Assembly (NCBI GenBank): GCA_963691655.1
Contig: OY829326.1
Coordinates: 38,529,989-38,593,988 of the forward strand
Length of the DNA: 64,000 nt
Source of the DNA: Toxonevra muliebris
Taxonomy: Eukaryota > Arthropoda > Insecta > Diptera > Pallopteridae
Reading direction: 5' to 3'
In this document: in pieces, positions 1-10,904 of the stretch
Numbering within the stretch: the stretch's first letter is position 1
Layout: each line of letters begins with the position of its first letter
Program-made: the position numbers and the translations under genes
Notes under the pieces: model-generated
Told to the model about the DNA's origin: nothing
Seen by the model: the letters and a program-made list of their open reading frames with translations, nothing else
Databases searched by the model: none

Positions 1-3000
1 CTTTCCATCGTCAACATCATAATTGTCTTCCTCATCATTGTAAGCATTTATGTTACTGCCTTTGATAGAGCCGGTTTCTTTCGCAATTTCCTGCAACATA
101 TTTGACATTTCATTTAGTTTATCCGGAGCCCAATCCTTCTTAAATATGGCCATAAAAAGTCCATTAACATAATCGATTCTGATGACACGTTGCTTTACCA
201 TTTCAACCAATAATTCCGTTAGCTTCTGATAGGAATGACGGCACACGTCAAGAGATTCAATAAAAGAAATTGTTATAAGACTGTCGAAAATGCTCGACAC
301 TTTACTGTTTGAATCACTCTCAGTCGCATCTTTATCGTAGCTGTTATCATCGCTGCCACCACTTTCATTACTCGCCTTCTTTTTTTTTAAATTTGCATTT
401 GCGGTAACGCATTGCATTTTTTGTTGCAACCACACATTACAAGCAGCATCCAAAATATCCTTAGTGATAAAAAATGGATGTCGCACAATAATATGTTGCA
501 ATAACTGCACAATTCCAGCACCAATCAGACGATAAAAAACCGTAGGCAAAGTATTTTCGAAAGCAGGAGGTAGTCGTTGCAAATACTCAATTATAGGGTC
601 AATTGTTGAGACTAAATCAGGACGCATGGAGGTACAATGCAACCAATATTGTAAACCATCAATTAAATCAGACACACTAGGCTCAGCCCTGACAATCTTC
701 AATTCCGACGATTGCAATGTTTGAGGTTCCTTTTGCAATTTACTGTTTGCCTTGCATATCTTCTGTGCCATTTCATTCAAGTCCTGACAGTAGAAATTAT
801 TTTTCAACATATTTGCATATCGCCATTGTTGCACTTTTTGAGCGGCATTACGACGTATTAGATAGAAGTATGTTTTCTTAATGGCTGGTGCAGTTTCTGC
901 AGGCAGCAACGCATTAAGCCCCTTTTCAATACGCTCATCCATTGATTTGGCTACTGCAATATCCCATTGTTGGAACGCATCGGTGCGTGCTTTTGCATAA
1001 ATGGCTGACACAACTTTGGCAACTTCTCGGTGATTGCACGATGTAATATCATTTATTTTTGCATCTGCAGCTGCTTTAGAAGGAAGCAGTATTTTGTATT
1101 GTGCATCTTTGACCACCGATTTGTATATGCGCTCAATAATAAATTCTATTAAGCGACGCATGGAAGAATTTTGCGAATGAAGAAATGCTTCGATCAGTTT
1201 AGTTTGATCTCTTTTCATCGAAATTTGTGGCAAGTTTTCGTTTTCAGATCCACTGTTGGAAGTTGCGTCACGGCTTGGAGACAATTCAGCGATGCGTGTT
1301 GTTATATGACGATAACGCCCGGTGCGTGAGACATACTTAGTCATAGCGTACTTGGCGGGCATAATCGATACACGAAATTCAGCCAGAAATGGGCATGCAA
1401 CATTTAAATAGGATTCAAGTATAGGATTAAGTTGTAGGGATGATGTTGCAGCAGTTGCTCCCTTCGTTGATAATTTATGAGATGCTCTTTGTTGCTGCAA
1501 TATACATGCATATGAACCATTTTCATCACGTTTAAAATTTGATAAGCATAATGACAAAGCATCGGCGTCAGCGCCAGAGGACAATTCTTTAGCTACATCA
1601 CTGGGAATTAAAATACACAGTTCTTGCATACCTGCCGCAATTTCTTCCGTATCTGAATTCATATGTTGGCATGCTCTATGGTTGTAATATTGCTCTGCAA
1701 TTATTTGCTTCGTTTCAAATAACCATCCCAAACAACATCGGATAATAAACACTGAAGTTGGCAAAAGTTGTAAGGTTTCTTTTCCCAAATTCATATACAA
1801 CGCAAACATAACTTGCGTCGCTTCCACGAAAGTGTCTAGCTGCAATGTCACATTATCCAGCATGGCTAGATATTGTACTAGCCATGGCAAAGTTATGAGT
1901 AACTTCCCATTGTTAATAGCTTGCTGCAACAGGCGACAAACATTGAAATGCGGTTGGAAGAAACTTCGCAACATGATTTGCTTCTTCTCCACCTTGCCAG
2001 GTATCGAAATGGAAGAGCCACAACTCTGCTGCTGTTGAAACGGTTGTGCTGTTACATAACCTAAGAATTTGGCAAGTATTATCATTGAAGACAGCACCTC
2101 TGGACGTACTACAAATTCTTTGCTTTCATTCTGTGACGCTGCCTCATCTTCGTCATCATCGTCCCGAACTCCTTTTTTGCATATATTCAGCTGTTCAAAT
2201 GTTGAATCATTCAGTGTGATTAACTCTGCGTAGAGTGAAATTTTCAACTGTTCAGCAAAAGGTATCGAGCGTGCTTCTTCGATGAAGTCCCGAAAAAAAG
2301 CTTGATTTCGTGGGAATTGATAGTCTACGCTGAAATTGCTGGGCGCCACCAAACGCTGTGTTAACCTGCTGAATTTCTGTAAGTCTACCTCAAGTCCGAT
2401 CTCTTCGGGCGACGTCGTATCGCTAGAAGAAATCAAAAGTTGCGAAACAAAAAGTTTCGCAAAATGCGCCATATTCACGGGATTTTCCGACTGTCTGAAG
2501 ATATCACGAATTTTTGGTGTAATTTCAGCTGAAAAACTCCACGTAGGATTGAGATGATTAACTTCCCAAAGTTTAAGCGTTTTGTAGAAAAGATCACGCT
2601 GCGATTTAAACGCTCCAAATTCATTATTGCTTGTGAAATTTTGTCGCGAGTCCTTATCCTCCTGGTAGTAAACATTCTTAAAGGATTTATCAAAACGTAT
2701 GGAGGTGTTGTTATGCAATGATTTCTGGACATCTATTTGCAGCTTCCGTTGGTAAATGGAATCGAGGTTTAACTTAAAATCATCATCCAAATAACAAATG
2801 CGTTCATTATTGAGTATAACACTCAAACTTTTCGCATCGAGTAACACAAGAACGTGACGTTGTAACTCAAGCACGCGCATTGCAAAGAAAATACAATTGG
2901 AAAAATTATGCAGGGCATCAATGCCTTCGGGATTTGCTGTATCCGGCATGGGTTGGTTGGTCTGCATACTATCAATTTTTCCTGCAATGGTATGTTGTTG

Positions 3001-4230
3001 GTTTTGTTGTTCTGGCGAAGCATTAAGAAGATTCAAAAGAAAAGCAATCTCATTTAGCACATTTGTAGCGAAATTTAAGTCAATTAAGATGGAGTAGATG
3101 TTGGCCAAACGCTGCAATATATTCCGATTGGTAACTTCACCTAAATCAATGGGAACAAGTGTATCGAGTATTTCTGATATTGCTGCCGGTGTATTATTAC
3201 TCTCTTGCATCGTACGGAAATTTGTATCACTAAGCGATTGTGGAACACATGGCTTAGAGCTGACGCTAGATTTTTCCAATTCTTTGCTAATTTCAGTAGC
3301 ATTGAATTTAAGAGATTTTCTAGCTTCCATAATGGAGCATTTAGCTTTATCATCAATTTCTTGATTAGCAAACTTCAGAAAATTGTTTTCATTGCTGAAG
3401 GAGCTGTTAACGCTGCCAAATCCAGCACTACCACCACTCTCATTTGGCGACCCATTGCTAATGGTCGTGGGAACTACACGCTTTTTCGATTTCCTAGTGA
3501 TAGGCGTATCTGCGCTACCCACATATTGCTGCAATTGTGAAGCTTTTTTTTTGTTTAAACGCGAGCTTGTGTTTAGCACTATGAAATCGCCCAAACAAAT
3601 GCTTGATGAGGCACTGCTACTGCGCGTTTGACGATCCTGACTATTTGGTGTTTGAAAATTCTGCCCTGAACGTTTTTGGTTGCTATGAGTATGGCTTCCA
3701 AGACGACGCCCAACTGGTGTAGATGTATCACTTTGAGAATATGATTGTGAAGGACTACGATCTCTCGTATTGCGCAGGGGTGTGGAGGAAGATTGATTGG
3801 TGTTGTATGATTTAAAAATTGATTCTTCAAATTCTGATGTTGACTCAAAAGGTGTTTTTGTCGAAGTTGCGTTTTTTTCTTCAAGCAAAAGACGTTTGGG
3901 TGTTAATATAGTAGTAGTGTCGTCACTCCCGGCGATGACGGCACTTGATTTAATTGTACGTATTGGCGTTAGACATTTCGGTGTCTCACTATCTTGCGTA
4001 CGCAAGTGAATTTCAGTTTGTTGTCGTACTGCATTCAAGAAGTATAATGCAAAATCATCCAAGCTGCATTCATTCCTTTTGGTCGTGCTAGTGGTGCTGT
4101 GTGCAAATTGCTGCAGAAACCATATTCGAAACTGCTCATGACAATTTTTATTGTTTTTCGTGCCTTTCTTCCAAATTGACGCATCATTAGCATTTACAAT
4201 TTCTTTTAGTTTATCTTCTGCCATTGTCAT
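1..4230 (-). CDS. dlt: Codanin-1 (discs lost), C-terminus cut by window edge
   Basis: Codanin-1 binds the histone H3-H4 chaperone ASF1 and restrains its nuclear use; human CDAN1 is mutated in congenital dyserythropoietic anaemia type I, and the Drosophila orthologue is discs lost. The frame is open from the ATG at 4230 to base 1 (1,410 codons, no stop, no intron needed). A second in-frame ATG lies at 4224. Family blocks I recognise against human codanin include QRDLFYKTLKLWE (about residues 540-555), FFRDFIEEA, LAKFLGYV, ITLPWLVQYL and CPFLAEFR (about 945-953). Residues 80-330 are Ser/Thr/Asn-rich and probably disordered. Within them, KKRVVPT at 249-255 resembles the ASF1-binding B-domain-like motif of human codanin (inference). 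Human codanin is about 1,227 residues, so this copy is longer, mostly in the N-terminal linker. The missing C-terminal end should be short. Orthology is confident; exact start and end are less so. Confidence 0.93.
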   Translation of the reverse strand, partial: MTMAEDKLKEIVNANDASIWKKGTKNNKNCHEQFRIWFLQQFAHSTTSTTKRNECSLDDFALYFLNAVRQQTEIHLRTQDSETPKCLTPIRTIKSSAVIAGSDDTTTILTPKRLLLEEKNATSTKTPFESTSEFEESIFKSYNTNQSSSTPLRNTRDRSPSQSYSQSDTSTPVGRRLGSHTHSNQKRSGQNFQTPNSQDRQTRSSSASSSICLGDFIVLNTSSRLNKKKASQLQQYVGSADTPITRKSKKRVVPTTISNGSPNESGGSAGFGSVNSSFSNENNFLKFANQEIDDKAKCSIMEARKSLKFNATEISKELEKSSVSSKPCVPQSLSDTNFRTMQESNNTPAAISEILDTLVPIDLGEVTNRNILQRLANIYSILIDLNFATNVLNEIAFLLNLLNASPEQQNQQHTIAGKIDSMQTNQPMPDTANPEGIDALHNFSNCIFFAMRVLELQRHVLVLLDAKSLSVILNNERICYLDDDFKLNLDSIYQRKLQIDVQKSLHNNTSIRFDKSFKNVYYQEDKDSRQNFTSNNEFGAFKSQRDLFYKTLKLWEVNHLNPTWSFSAEITPKIRDIFRQSENPVNMAHFAKLFVSQLLISSSDTTSPEEIGLEVDLQKFSRLTQRLVAPSNFSVDYQFPRNQAFFRDFIEEARSIPFAEQLKISLYAELITLNDSTFEQLNICKKGVRDDDDEDEAASQNESKEFVVRPEVLSSMIILAKFLGYVTAQPFQQQQSCGSSISIPGKVEKKQIMLRSFFQPHFNVCRLLQQAINNGKLLITLPWLVQYLAMLDNVTLQLDTFVEATQVMFALYMNLGKETLQLLPTSVFIIRCCLGWLFETKQIIAEQYYNHRACQHMNSDTEEIAAGMQELCILIPSDVAKELSSGADADALSLCLSNFKRDENGSYACILQQQRASHKLSTKGATAATSSLQLNPILESYLNVACPFLAEFRVSIMPAKYAMTKYVSRTGRYRHITTRIAELSPSRDATSNSGSENENLPQISMKRDQTKLIEAFLHSQNSSMRRLIEFIIERIYKSVVKDAQYKILLPSKAAADAKINDITSCNHREVAKVVSAIYAKARTDAFQQWDIAVAKSMDERIEKGLNALLPAETAPAIKKTYFYLIRRNAAQKVQQWRYANMLKNNFYCQDLNEMAQKICKANSKLQKEPQTLQSSELKIVRAEPSVSDLIDGLQYWLHCTSMRPDLVSTIDPIIEYLQRLPPAFENTLPTVFYRLIGAGIVQLLQHIIVRHPFFITKDILDAACNVWLQQKMQCVTANANLKKKKASNESGGSDDNSYDKDATESDSNSKVSSIFDSLITISFIESLDVCRHSYQKLTELLVEMVKQRVIRIDYVNGLFMAIFKKDWAPDKLNEMSNMLQEIAKETGSIKGSNINAYNDEEDNYDVDDGK

Positions 4231-7200
4231 CGTGTTGTAATATAAATTTTTTTATAATAATTTCATCCCTTCTGCTTTTACGTTTTGATTGTCTTTGTGT
4301 TTTAGTGCAAATTATCTGAAATGGAAAATTGCAGAGAAAATGTGGGGGATATTCAAGTTGGCTGTAGTATTTTGCAGACTGACGTCACATCAAAAAATAA
4401 ATTTACTAAATAATACTTTTAAAAAGTTTTACTAAGTTATTTAAGATCTACATTCATTAAACTCTACGACGTCATTATTGTTCTGCAAAATCAATACATT
4501 ACATTTAAAAGTCTTTATTTCACATTTAATATGAAGATATCAATTAATATTACATAAGAACTTTTTCATATTTAACTAATAGTAGTTGATGGATCAATTT
4601 TTGTGTTTAAATAATTTTTAGATAGAGTATAGTTAAAGAATATATGTACATAGAAAGATATGATAAATTGAAAATTGTGTACAATATTAGTTCAAAAGTA
4701 TTACATTTTTAAAATTGTTTAATGATAGCAATTTTGTTTAAGTTAGTTTTTTGTATTGTGACCTAAGAGCTTGTGGGTTTTAAAATGTTTAAGTTGAATA
4801 TTAAACTTATTCCAGTCTAATTAGTTTCTGGATCAACTAAAAACTTTTCTGGGCAAATGTTTTTGAATAACAAAAAATGCGTTAATTAACACAAGTTAAA
4901 TGATTAATTAAAAAAGGGCTGAGCTTTAAATTCATCAACAAAAGAAAAAAAGTATAAGGGCTTTAGAAAAATACTAGTGCAATGACATCATCACATGTAT
5001 AGAAAATTATATGAAAGAGGAGCGAAAGTAAAATCAGCTATTTTTTTTTTATCTATTTACCTAAAAAAAAAACGTAAAAATAAAATCAATAATATAAAAA
5101 GAAACAATAACAAATGTTGAAAGTGAAAAAAAAAATAAAAACAAATTTTTGTGTGCAGGCAAGTGCAAAAACGCTAATCCACCCCACCCTATTTAATTAA
5201 AAAACAACAGTTCACAATGACAAAAACAGCTAAACAAATTATACTTATGCTGTGAAAAAAGATTCATAATTACTGCTGATGCAATGAAATACTGTATGTT
5301 TATGTATTGACCATACAAACAAATATTTGTATGGGCAAGTTATAAAAAAAAAATTTAATTGTTTATCGTGTAGAAAAGGAGGAAACCAAGAGAGAAAAAA
5401 ATCAACAACAAACGAATGACAGAACAAAAATTGCTACGAAGTGAAATTCTCTGCTGCTAAAAAAATCGTTGCCATCAGTACCATTCCATGCTGCGAAGCT
5501 ATTCCAACAACTTTTGACGCTCTAAAGCAAATTAATTGAAAAATTCTATCAGAAATAGCTAGATGACGTAATGCTCAACACTTACTCAATACAATTAATA
5601 ATATGAGGCAATAATTGAATAACACGCAGTGTGGAAAAGTTGGAAACGAAAATTATGTATTTTTATTTGTATTTTATTGTTATTTTGATTATCTTCTAAA
5701 TCAGAAAATTAAATAAAAAAAAAACAAATTCGAAATTATCTTTGGAAGATATGGGAAAGATTGGTAATGTCTCAAAAAATCGTACGCTTTCTGTGTTTCA
5801 AACAACGCAACAAAATCTTTTTTCAAACATGTAAATAATAAGAAAATTAAACAAAAATTGTTCCCGCGAAGGTCAAGTACCAAGTCTACAAATTTCAGTA
5901 AACCACCATCGTAAAATGTAAACAAAATTAGATTATGAGCATCAATCAAAATTACTCTTTTTGCTTCTTTAACTCTCTCCCGATTAGAAAAAATTGCCGA
6001 CAACTGCGCAGCGCACGTCGACGCCTGCAGCGCGATGACGTCGTCGTGCGAACTTCGTTAATACATTTTTTCTTTAACACGACTTTCTTCAACATTTTTT
6101 CTGGATACAGATTTTTGTTATATTTTTTCTACGATTTTTTTCATACATGTATATAGAAAATTTCAAATTAAATTTACAAATTACAATCTAAATGCATTAT
6201 TTCCAATTAAATTACACTCAAAAGTAGTTTGTTAACGAGTATTTAATATCGAATATTTAAGGGTGTGGCGGTGAAAAATGAGATGACCCAAAAAATTTTT
6301 CCGAATCGATTTCACAAATTTTTCAAAGCATATTTTTTTCTTGATTTCGTAACTACACATATAATTTTTAGCTACACTTACACTTCAGTTATTTATTTAT
6401 CGTTTTCGACAATCCTTTTTAATTAATTCAATAAATTATTAAATTTTTTACATTCAACTTCCAGCACACAATGAATTTTCGTTCGACCGTTTAAGAGCAC
6501 TTTACAGAATAGTAGATAAAAGACAAAATGGTGACGAATTTAAGAAGTGTTGCACAATTCTGTATTACGTACTTTTTACATACAATTTTGTTGCCAGATA
6601 TATGTGCTAATATGAACGGCTGGCGATAAAAGCTTTAAAGTCGCCTTGACGCTGGACTCGCGAATTGTTTAAAAGTATTAAAGGCAGTGAAATACATGCG
6701 TTGTGCAATAAAAAAGTAGATAGAATAGATTGCCGCTTGCTAAAATAATAATAGCACTATTCGATCACAGGGATAATGAAGGTATATGTAAAGTTAATTG
6801 TCGGTGAAAAATAGAGCTATGTAATATCAACCCTGAAACCTAAATGTTGCGATGTGAATCGAACTTTTCTGGTTTCTGTTGGCAACGCCATCGAAAAATA
6901 AAGTGCAAAGGTTGAATCGCTCGTCGAAAAATCGATCAATAGGGAGGTTTATATGGTGCGATGACAAATATAACTGTAAATGCGACTTTGCGTTAATGCG
7001 GTCGTACATATTCCATAAGTTTTCATATAAAATTAAATGTGATAACCGCGCCAAGCGGTTTGTCAAGCATATTTGCTTAACATATTTGTGCAATTCCAGA
7101 CAAACAAAATAAAAAAATTAATTTTTAATATCATAACACCGAAAAAATACTCGGCTTGAAGAAAATGCGTTTACACAGGTTGGGTGGCTTGACAAGCTCA

Positions 7201-7709
7201 CAGATAAATCAAAAATTTTTGTAAACAATCCCACATGTTGAGAGGGAAAACATGTTTACATGTTTATAAAAACAACAAGAGTTATCACTACGACCACTGT
7301 TGAGGAATCGTGGTGGATTTCTAAACTCTACAACAACGAATTTTACATTAAAATCTGTTCAAAAACGACTTTTGTTTTACATATAATAAAAACCGGTAAG
7401 AAACCTGAAAACTGTGTTATCCATCTAAGATCTGTACGTATGTTTAGATTTTAATCTTTCGATAATTCTTTTTACAAATTCAAATCAGGCTATTGCTTAT
7501 TAAAATGTATTTACCTATTAGTTTGTTTATTTACATTAATAGATTTTTTTGTATGAACTCTACGATTCATGTATTTTGGGCATTAGGTACAGTTTTTTAC
7601 AAATATTTTATTTCTACTCCAATGACGAGTACAACGACGGCAGATCGTATAGAAACAATTAGCATTTTCGCGCTGACAAATTAAACAATAAATCTATACA
7701 CAGAACTGC
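4231..7709. other. Divergent intergenic region between dlt and Lamtor4
   Basis: This AT-rich spacer of about 3.5 kb carries the 5' leaders and promoters of two divergent genes. It has many A and T homopolymers and short open frames with no recognisable domains. One GC-rich patch at about 6004-6058, with a TGACGTCG core and several CpGs, stands out and could be a promoter or first-exon segment. I see no tRNA, no transposon termini and no supported coding exon. Confidence 0.6.
4380..4387. promoter_or_regulatory. Palindromic CRE/ATF-type site upstream of dlt
   Basis: A perfect TGACGTCA palindrome lies 150 bp upstream of the dlt start codon, where a promoter would be expected. bZIP proteins of the CREB/ATF class bind this core. 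The position is suggestive, but one 8-mer in 64 kb may be chance; another copy at 13266-13273 is in gene-free DNA. Confidence 0.3.
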
Positions 7710-7831
7710 GGCGTATCGTCGAATTTACGAGGCGTACAAATGCTATCACATTCAAAATGCTCATAAACTGCAGTTGACGACGATTTTTATGGTGACAGCG
7801 TTTTTACGTCGCGTAAATTCGTCAATACGCC
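7710..7831. repeat. 122-bp foldback hairpin (MITE-like) upstream of Lamtor4
   Basis: The left arm begins GGCGTATCGTCGAATTTACG (7710-7729). The right arm is its near-exact reverse complement (7812-7831; two mismatches in 20). Pairing continues imperfectly inward, GTACAAATGCTATCAC against GTAAAAACGCTGTCAC, giving arms of about 40 bp. The right end is 100 bp from the Lamtor4 ATG. No clear target duplication is visible. It could be a small foldback transposon or a structured promoter element. Confidence 0.6.
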
Positions 7832-7931
7832 ACATTTCTATTTATAGCTTAACCTGTAGCCGCTGATAATTTTCCATCACCTTAGAACTCTTCACTTACC
7901 GTGCGCAGTATTTTTATTTATTTTATCAACA

Positions 7932-8329
7932 ATGGAAAAAATAAGTAATCAAATTGGATATTTAGTTCTTAAAGATGATGGGGCTGTGCTGGAATCAGGT
8001 GGAGAGTTGGAAAACGATGAGAGGAGTGCCAACATTTTAATGGGAATATTGCATTTAACGGAGAGGTGAGTTGAAGATATTGGACCTCCTTACAATTAAT
8101 TTGCATATTCAATTATAGTGTTGATGAGGATTTTATGCCTAAAAGCAGTTGCGAACGCATCTCGTTAGTGTACGAAGATATCAGCTACAATATATGCCTA
8201 TCTAATCGTCGCATTTACATTGTGAAACTAAAAAATACCAGTGCGCGAAGTGGCATCATCGGCACAAATGGAAGTAGTATTATATACTCAGATGTGGATG
8301 GTGCTAGCAGTACGACGATAATGGCTTGA
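7932..8329 (+). CDS. Lamtor4: Ragulator subunit LAMTOR4
   Basis: LAMTOR4 is a small roadblock-fold subunit of the pentameric Ragulator complex, which anchors Rag GTPases on the lysosome surface for amino-acid signalling to mTORC1. There are two exons: 7932-8065 and 8119-8329. The 53-bp intron is GTGAGT...TATAG and interrupts a Ser codon after its second base. The product is 114 residues; human LAMTOR4 is 99. The diagnostic N-terminal block is QIGYLVLKDDGAVLESGGEL followed by ENDE, matching human [23 protein letters not shown]. The strand ISLVYEDISYNICLSNRRIY matches the C-terminal roadblock strands. The extra C-terminal tail (from about residue 86) is Ser/Gly/Thr-rich and not conserved. The start is fixed by length and by the in-frame upstream context. 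It is tail to tail with Ccz1, 148 bp between stops. Confidence 0.93.
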
Positions 8330-8459
8330 GACGGCTTTGCTATTGCTTGTTCGGCATTCTGTTACCACCATCAACGGCAACAACCGGAACGACATATCGC
8401 TTCAACAGTTTCTACTAGCGTTGATAGAAGACGTCGTTTAAATTGGAAAACACCATTGA

Positions 8460-8465
8460 TTTATT
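8460..8465 (-). terminator. Candidate poly(A) signal of Ccz1
   Basis: An AATAAA hexamer on the minus strand begins 12 bp after the Ccz1 stop codon. It lies in the 148-bp gap shared with the 3' end of Lamtor4, so the two 3' untranslated regions may overlap. Confidence 0.4.
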
Positions 8466-8477
8466 TAATTATAATTT

Positions 8478-10441
8478 TTATTTGTCAAAAAATACATCAT
8501 TTATGAGCTCCTGATCTAAAAGGCGTTTCGCTTCTTGTGTTACTTCCATTAGTGTAACGTCACCTTTAAAGATAATAACGTAGTATTGCCGCCAATTACA
8601 ACTTCGTTTAACAATCCAAAAGTCGTTTGTTGTCTTTATCAGAACCTCTTCAATGGCGGGTGAACTACTATCCTGATTGGTATTATCATTAGCTAAATCT
8701 GCAATGAGATTTATGAGAATGTTACCCTGCGCAGTTTGAGGGCGACGTTGTTCAAGGGGAATGTTCGTCAGATGTTGAAGACTTTTTTCGTTTACGTAAA
8801 TATACTTGGGTGTAATGGCATCTGCATCTAAACTGCTAGCTAACGCTGTTGAAGTTGACAAGGAGGTCGTTGGTTTTCCATTGCTTTTTGCGAGTGAATC
8901 TTCAATATCACGTGACAAGGTGGTTAACTGGGGACCCATGTAAGAGTGCAGTTCTGTGTAAAAATCACTAGAAGGTGCTTTTTCATTACCTACAATAGAT
9001 AAATGGTTGTTATTACTTTTACGGTTGCCTGTATTTGAAATTGCTACCGTTTATAAAAATGCATAGCGTAGCATTGAGTGCACGGAAAACTATTAAATAA
9101 TATGGCTGTAAAGCAGCATCCTTTTTCAAGTAAACTTTGGAAAGTTTGATTTCATGCTCGCTGTCTTCGGGTCCTGTAATGAATGCACCATTTCGATATA
9201 CGTTTGATGCTGTGCTGTTGGAGCGCGTCAAAGTAGCACCGCTACTTTCTTCGGCCTTGGCCAACAACGTTCCCACTACATAATCGTGTAAACTGTACAA
9301 ATCAGTTGGTTCTATTTTGCCACTACTGAAATAAGAACATATACAATTTTTTTTAGAACTCATAATTAGACTGAAAATTGAAAAGCCAGCAATCTCCAAG
9401 CTGCGCGAGGTTATTTATAATTCATACTTATATACCTATAAACCTTATTGTGGAAAAGAGAGAACGTACCACAACTGCTGTTCATTGTACAGTAAAATCG
9501 TTTCTTCAATTACAGGAAATGTGGCACGTATAACGTTAATGAAGTTATGTGTGCGTAGAAACAAGAATTTATTCAAAGGTAAATACTGTATGGAAGGCAA
9601 TACATGTATATCATTGGCAGGTAACTTAAGTGAGAGTAAATACTAAAAAAAGAAATTTAAAATTAACATAACTATTCATACCATATTTGGCCATAATATC
9701 AAGTATACCAACTTTATCAAAGAATGATGCTAGTCGTTGCTGCAGCAACTGTCGTCCTTTTTCATTCTGTACGTCTTCTTCGTTTTTAACTTTCATATTC
9801 ATTTGAAAGTTACCAGTAAAAAGACGAAACATATTGTATATTTTTTCCAGAACTGCACGATAAATTCGATCATGCACTTCCGGACCACGATAGTCCGTCA
9901 CTTCGACACCATCCTTGGATCGTATTACTTTGGGAACATTGAGAACAAGCACCATCCAGAATCCAGGCTCTGGTTGATAAAAGATCTGTGTGGTTTTCTG
10001 CGTGTGTAACGCCTCGCAATAATCTTCTGATGTAAATGTACTGTAGGTAGAAAAGATTATTATTTGATAGCGTACAAATGTGAATCTTTAAGTCACCCTG
10101 AAAATGCAATGATTGCTTCACTTAATCCAACATCCTTAATTTTTGTATTCAGCTCGATATCATTGGGGTAGTAATAAAGTATCTTCTTATGTTCCTGGAA
10201 AATGCAGAAGTACTTAGTAGCTAATTGGGAATAAGATTATCCTACAACAGAAATAGAGTTCACCAAGCATTGTAAAGAATTCAGGAAATTGATAAAACAT
10301 GCCAAAGATTTGCTCGATTTTTGAAGACACCCCAAAAAAAATCTATTAATTATTTACCTCCCCTTCTTTTTCGTAAAATTTCGAACTGAAAATGTATAAG
10401 CTGCGTAGTGTCAATTCTACACGTTGCAGTACTTTCGTCAT
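8478..10441 (-). CDS. Ccz1: Vacuolar fusion protein CCZ1 (Mon1-Ccz1 Rab7 GEF subunit)
   Basis: CCZ1 pairs with MON1 as the guanine-nucleotide exchange factor that loads Rab7 on late endosomes and autophagosomes. I assemble six exons: 10358-10441, 10097-10194, 9713-10040, 9470-9642, 9048-9325 and 8478-8989. These give 490 residues; human CCZ1 is 482. Family blocks run in order: VGLSEAIIAFS, LHTQKTTQIFYQPEPGFWM, LYNEQQL, GAFITGPED, YMGPQLTTLSRDIED, YIYVNEKSLQ and WIVKRSCNWRQYYVII, matching the three longin-like segments of the family. All junctions are GT-AG and in phase. The exon 3/4 join uses a weak donor (AAA then GTTGGT). I chose it because SFFDK followed by YLLSLKLPANDI aligns with human FFHRYLQTLHLQSCDL, while the stronger-looking donor at 9681 leaves the frame broken. 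The start ATG lies 463 bp from the divergent SrpRbeta ATG. Confidence 0.9.
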
Positions 10442-10904
10442 AATATATTAATAAAATGTTTAACAATTATTTACAAAATTTTCGATTTAATAAGTAAATT
10501 AAATTTTCGAGTAAAATCACTTGTTTTGTTTCAAACAGCTGAGCGCGTTGCCAACTATATTTAAAACTGCAGTGTTGGCTATTAATAAAATTTATATGAT
10601 GATTTTAAAAACTGAAAACAACTGGGTTTTACTTTAAATATATCAATTAGTGAAGAGCAGCATGAACTTATTATTGTTATAAATATATTTTTATACCGCA
10701 ACCGTATTATATAAATTGCATATTTGAGATCGAAGTTGAAATACGACTCTGTACTATTGGCGTGTCATCGCCGATGGTTTGACTTCGTCAGCGGCAGGTT
10801 GCTCGAATGTCAAACGTGGATCTATTAGTTTTGTTTGGACCGTAAAATAGGATTTCTAAATTTTTATTTTTCTGCGCTTTCACAGAAAAAACAACTACAC
10901 AACA
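10442..10904. promoter_or_regulatory. Shared divergent promoter region of Ccz1 and SrpRbeta
   Basis: This 463-bp head-to-head spacer must hold the 5' leaders and promoters of both genes. It contains an E-box-type CAGCTG with an adjacent GC-rich patch (about 10537-10553) near Ccz1. A more GC-rich segment at about 10755-10820 lies near SrpRbeta. No TATA box is evident at a convincing distance, as expected for housekeeping genes. Confidence 0.55.

Noticed and set aside
5701..6003. 100-codon minus-strand open frame in the dlt-Lamtor4 spacer
   Set aside because: No domain recognised, strongly AT-biased codons (Phe/Leu/Ile-rich tail), no convincing splice or promoter context.
9626..9681. Alternative Ccz1 exon 3 ending at KYG with donor GTATGAAT
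   Set aside because: Gives a 39-nt intron and an out-of-frame exon 4; the upstream donor restores family alignment.
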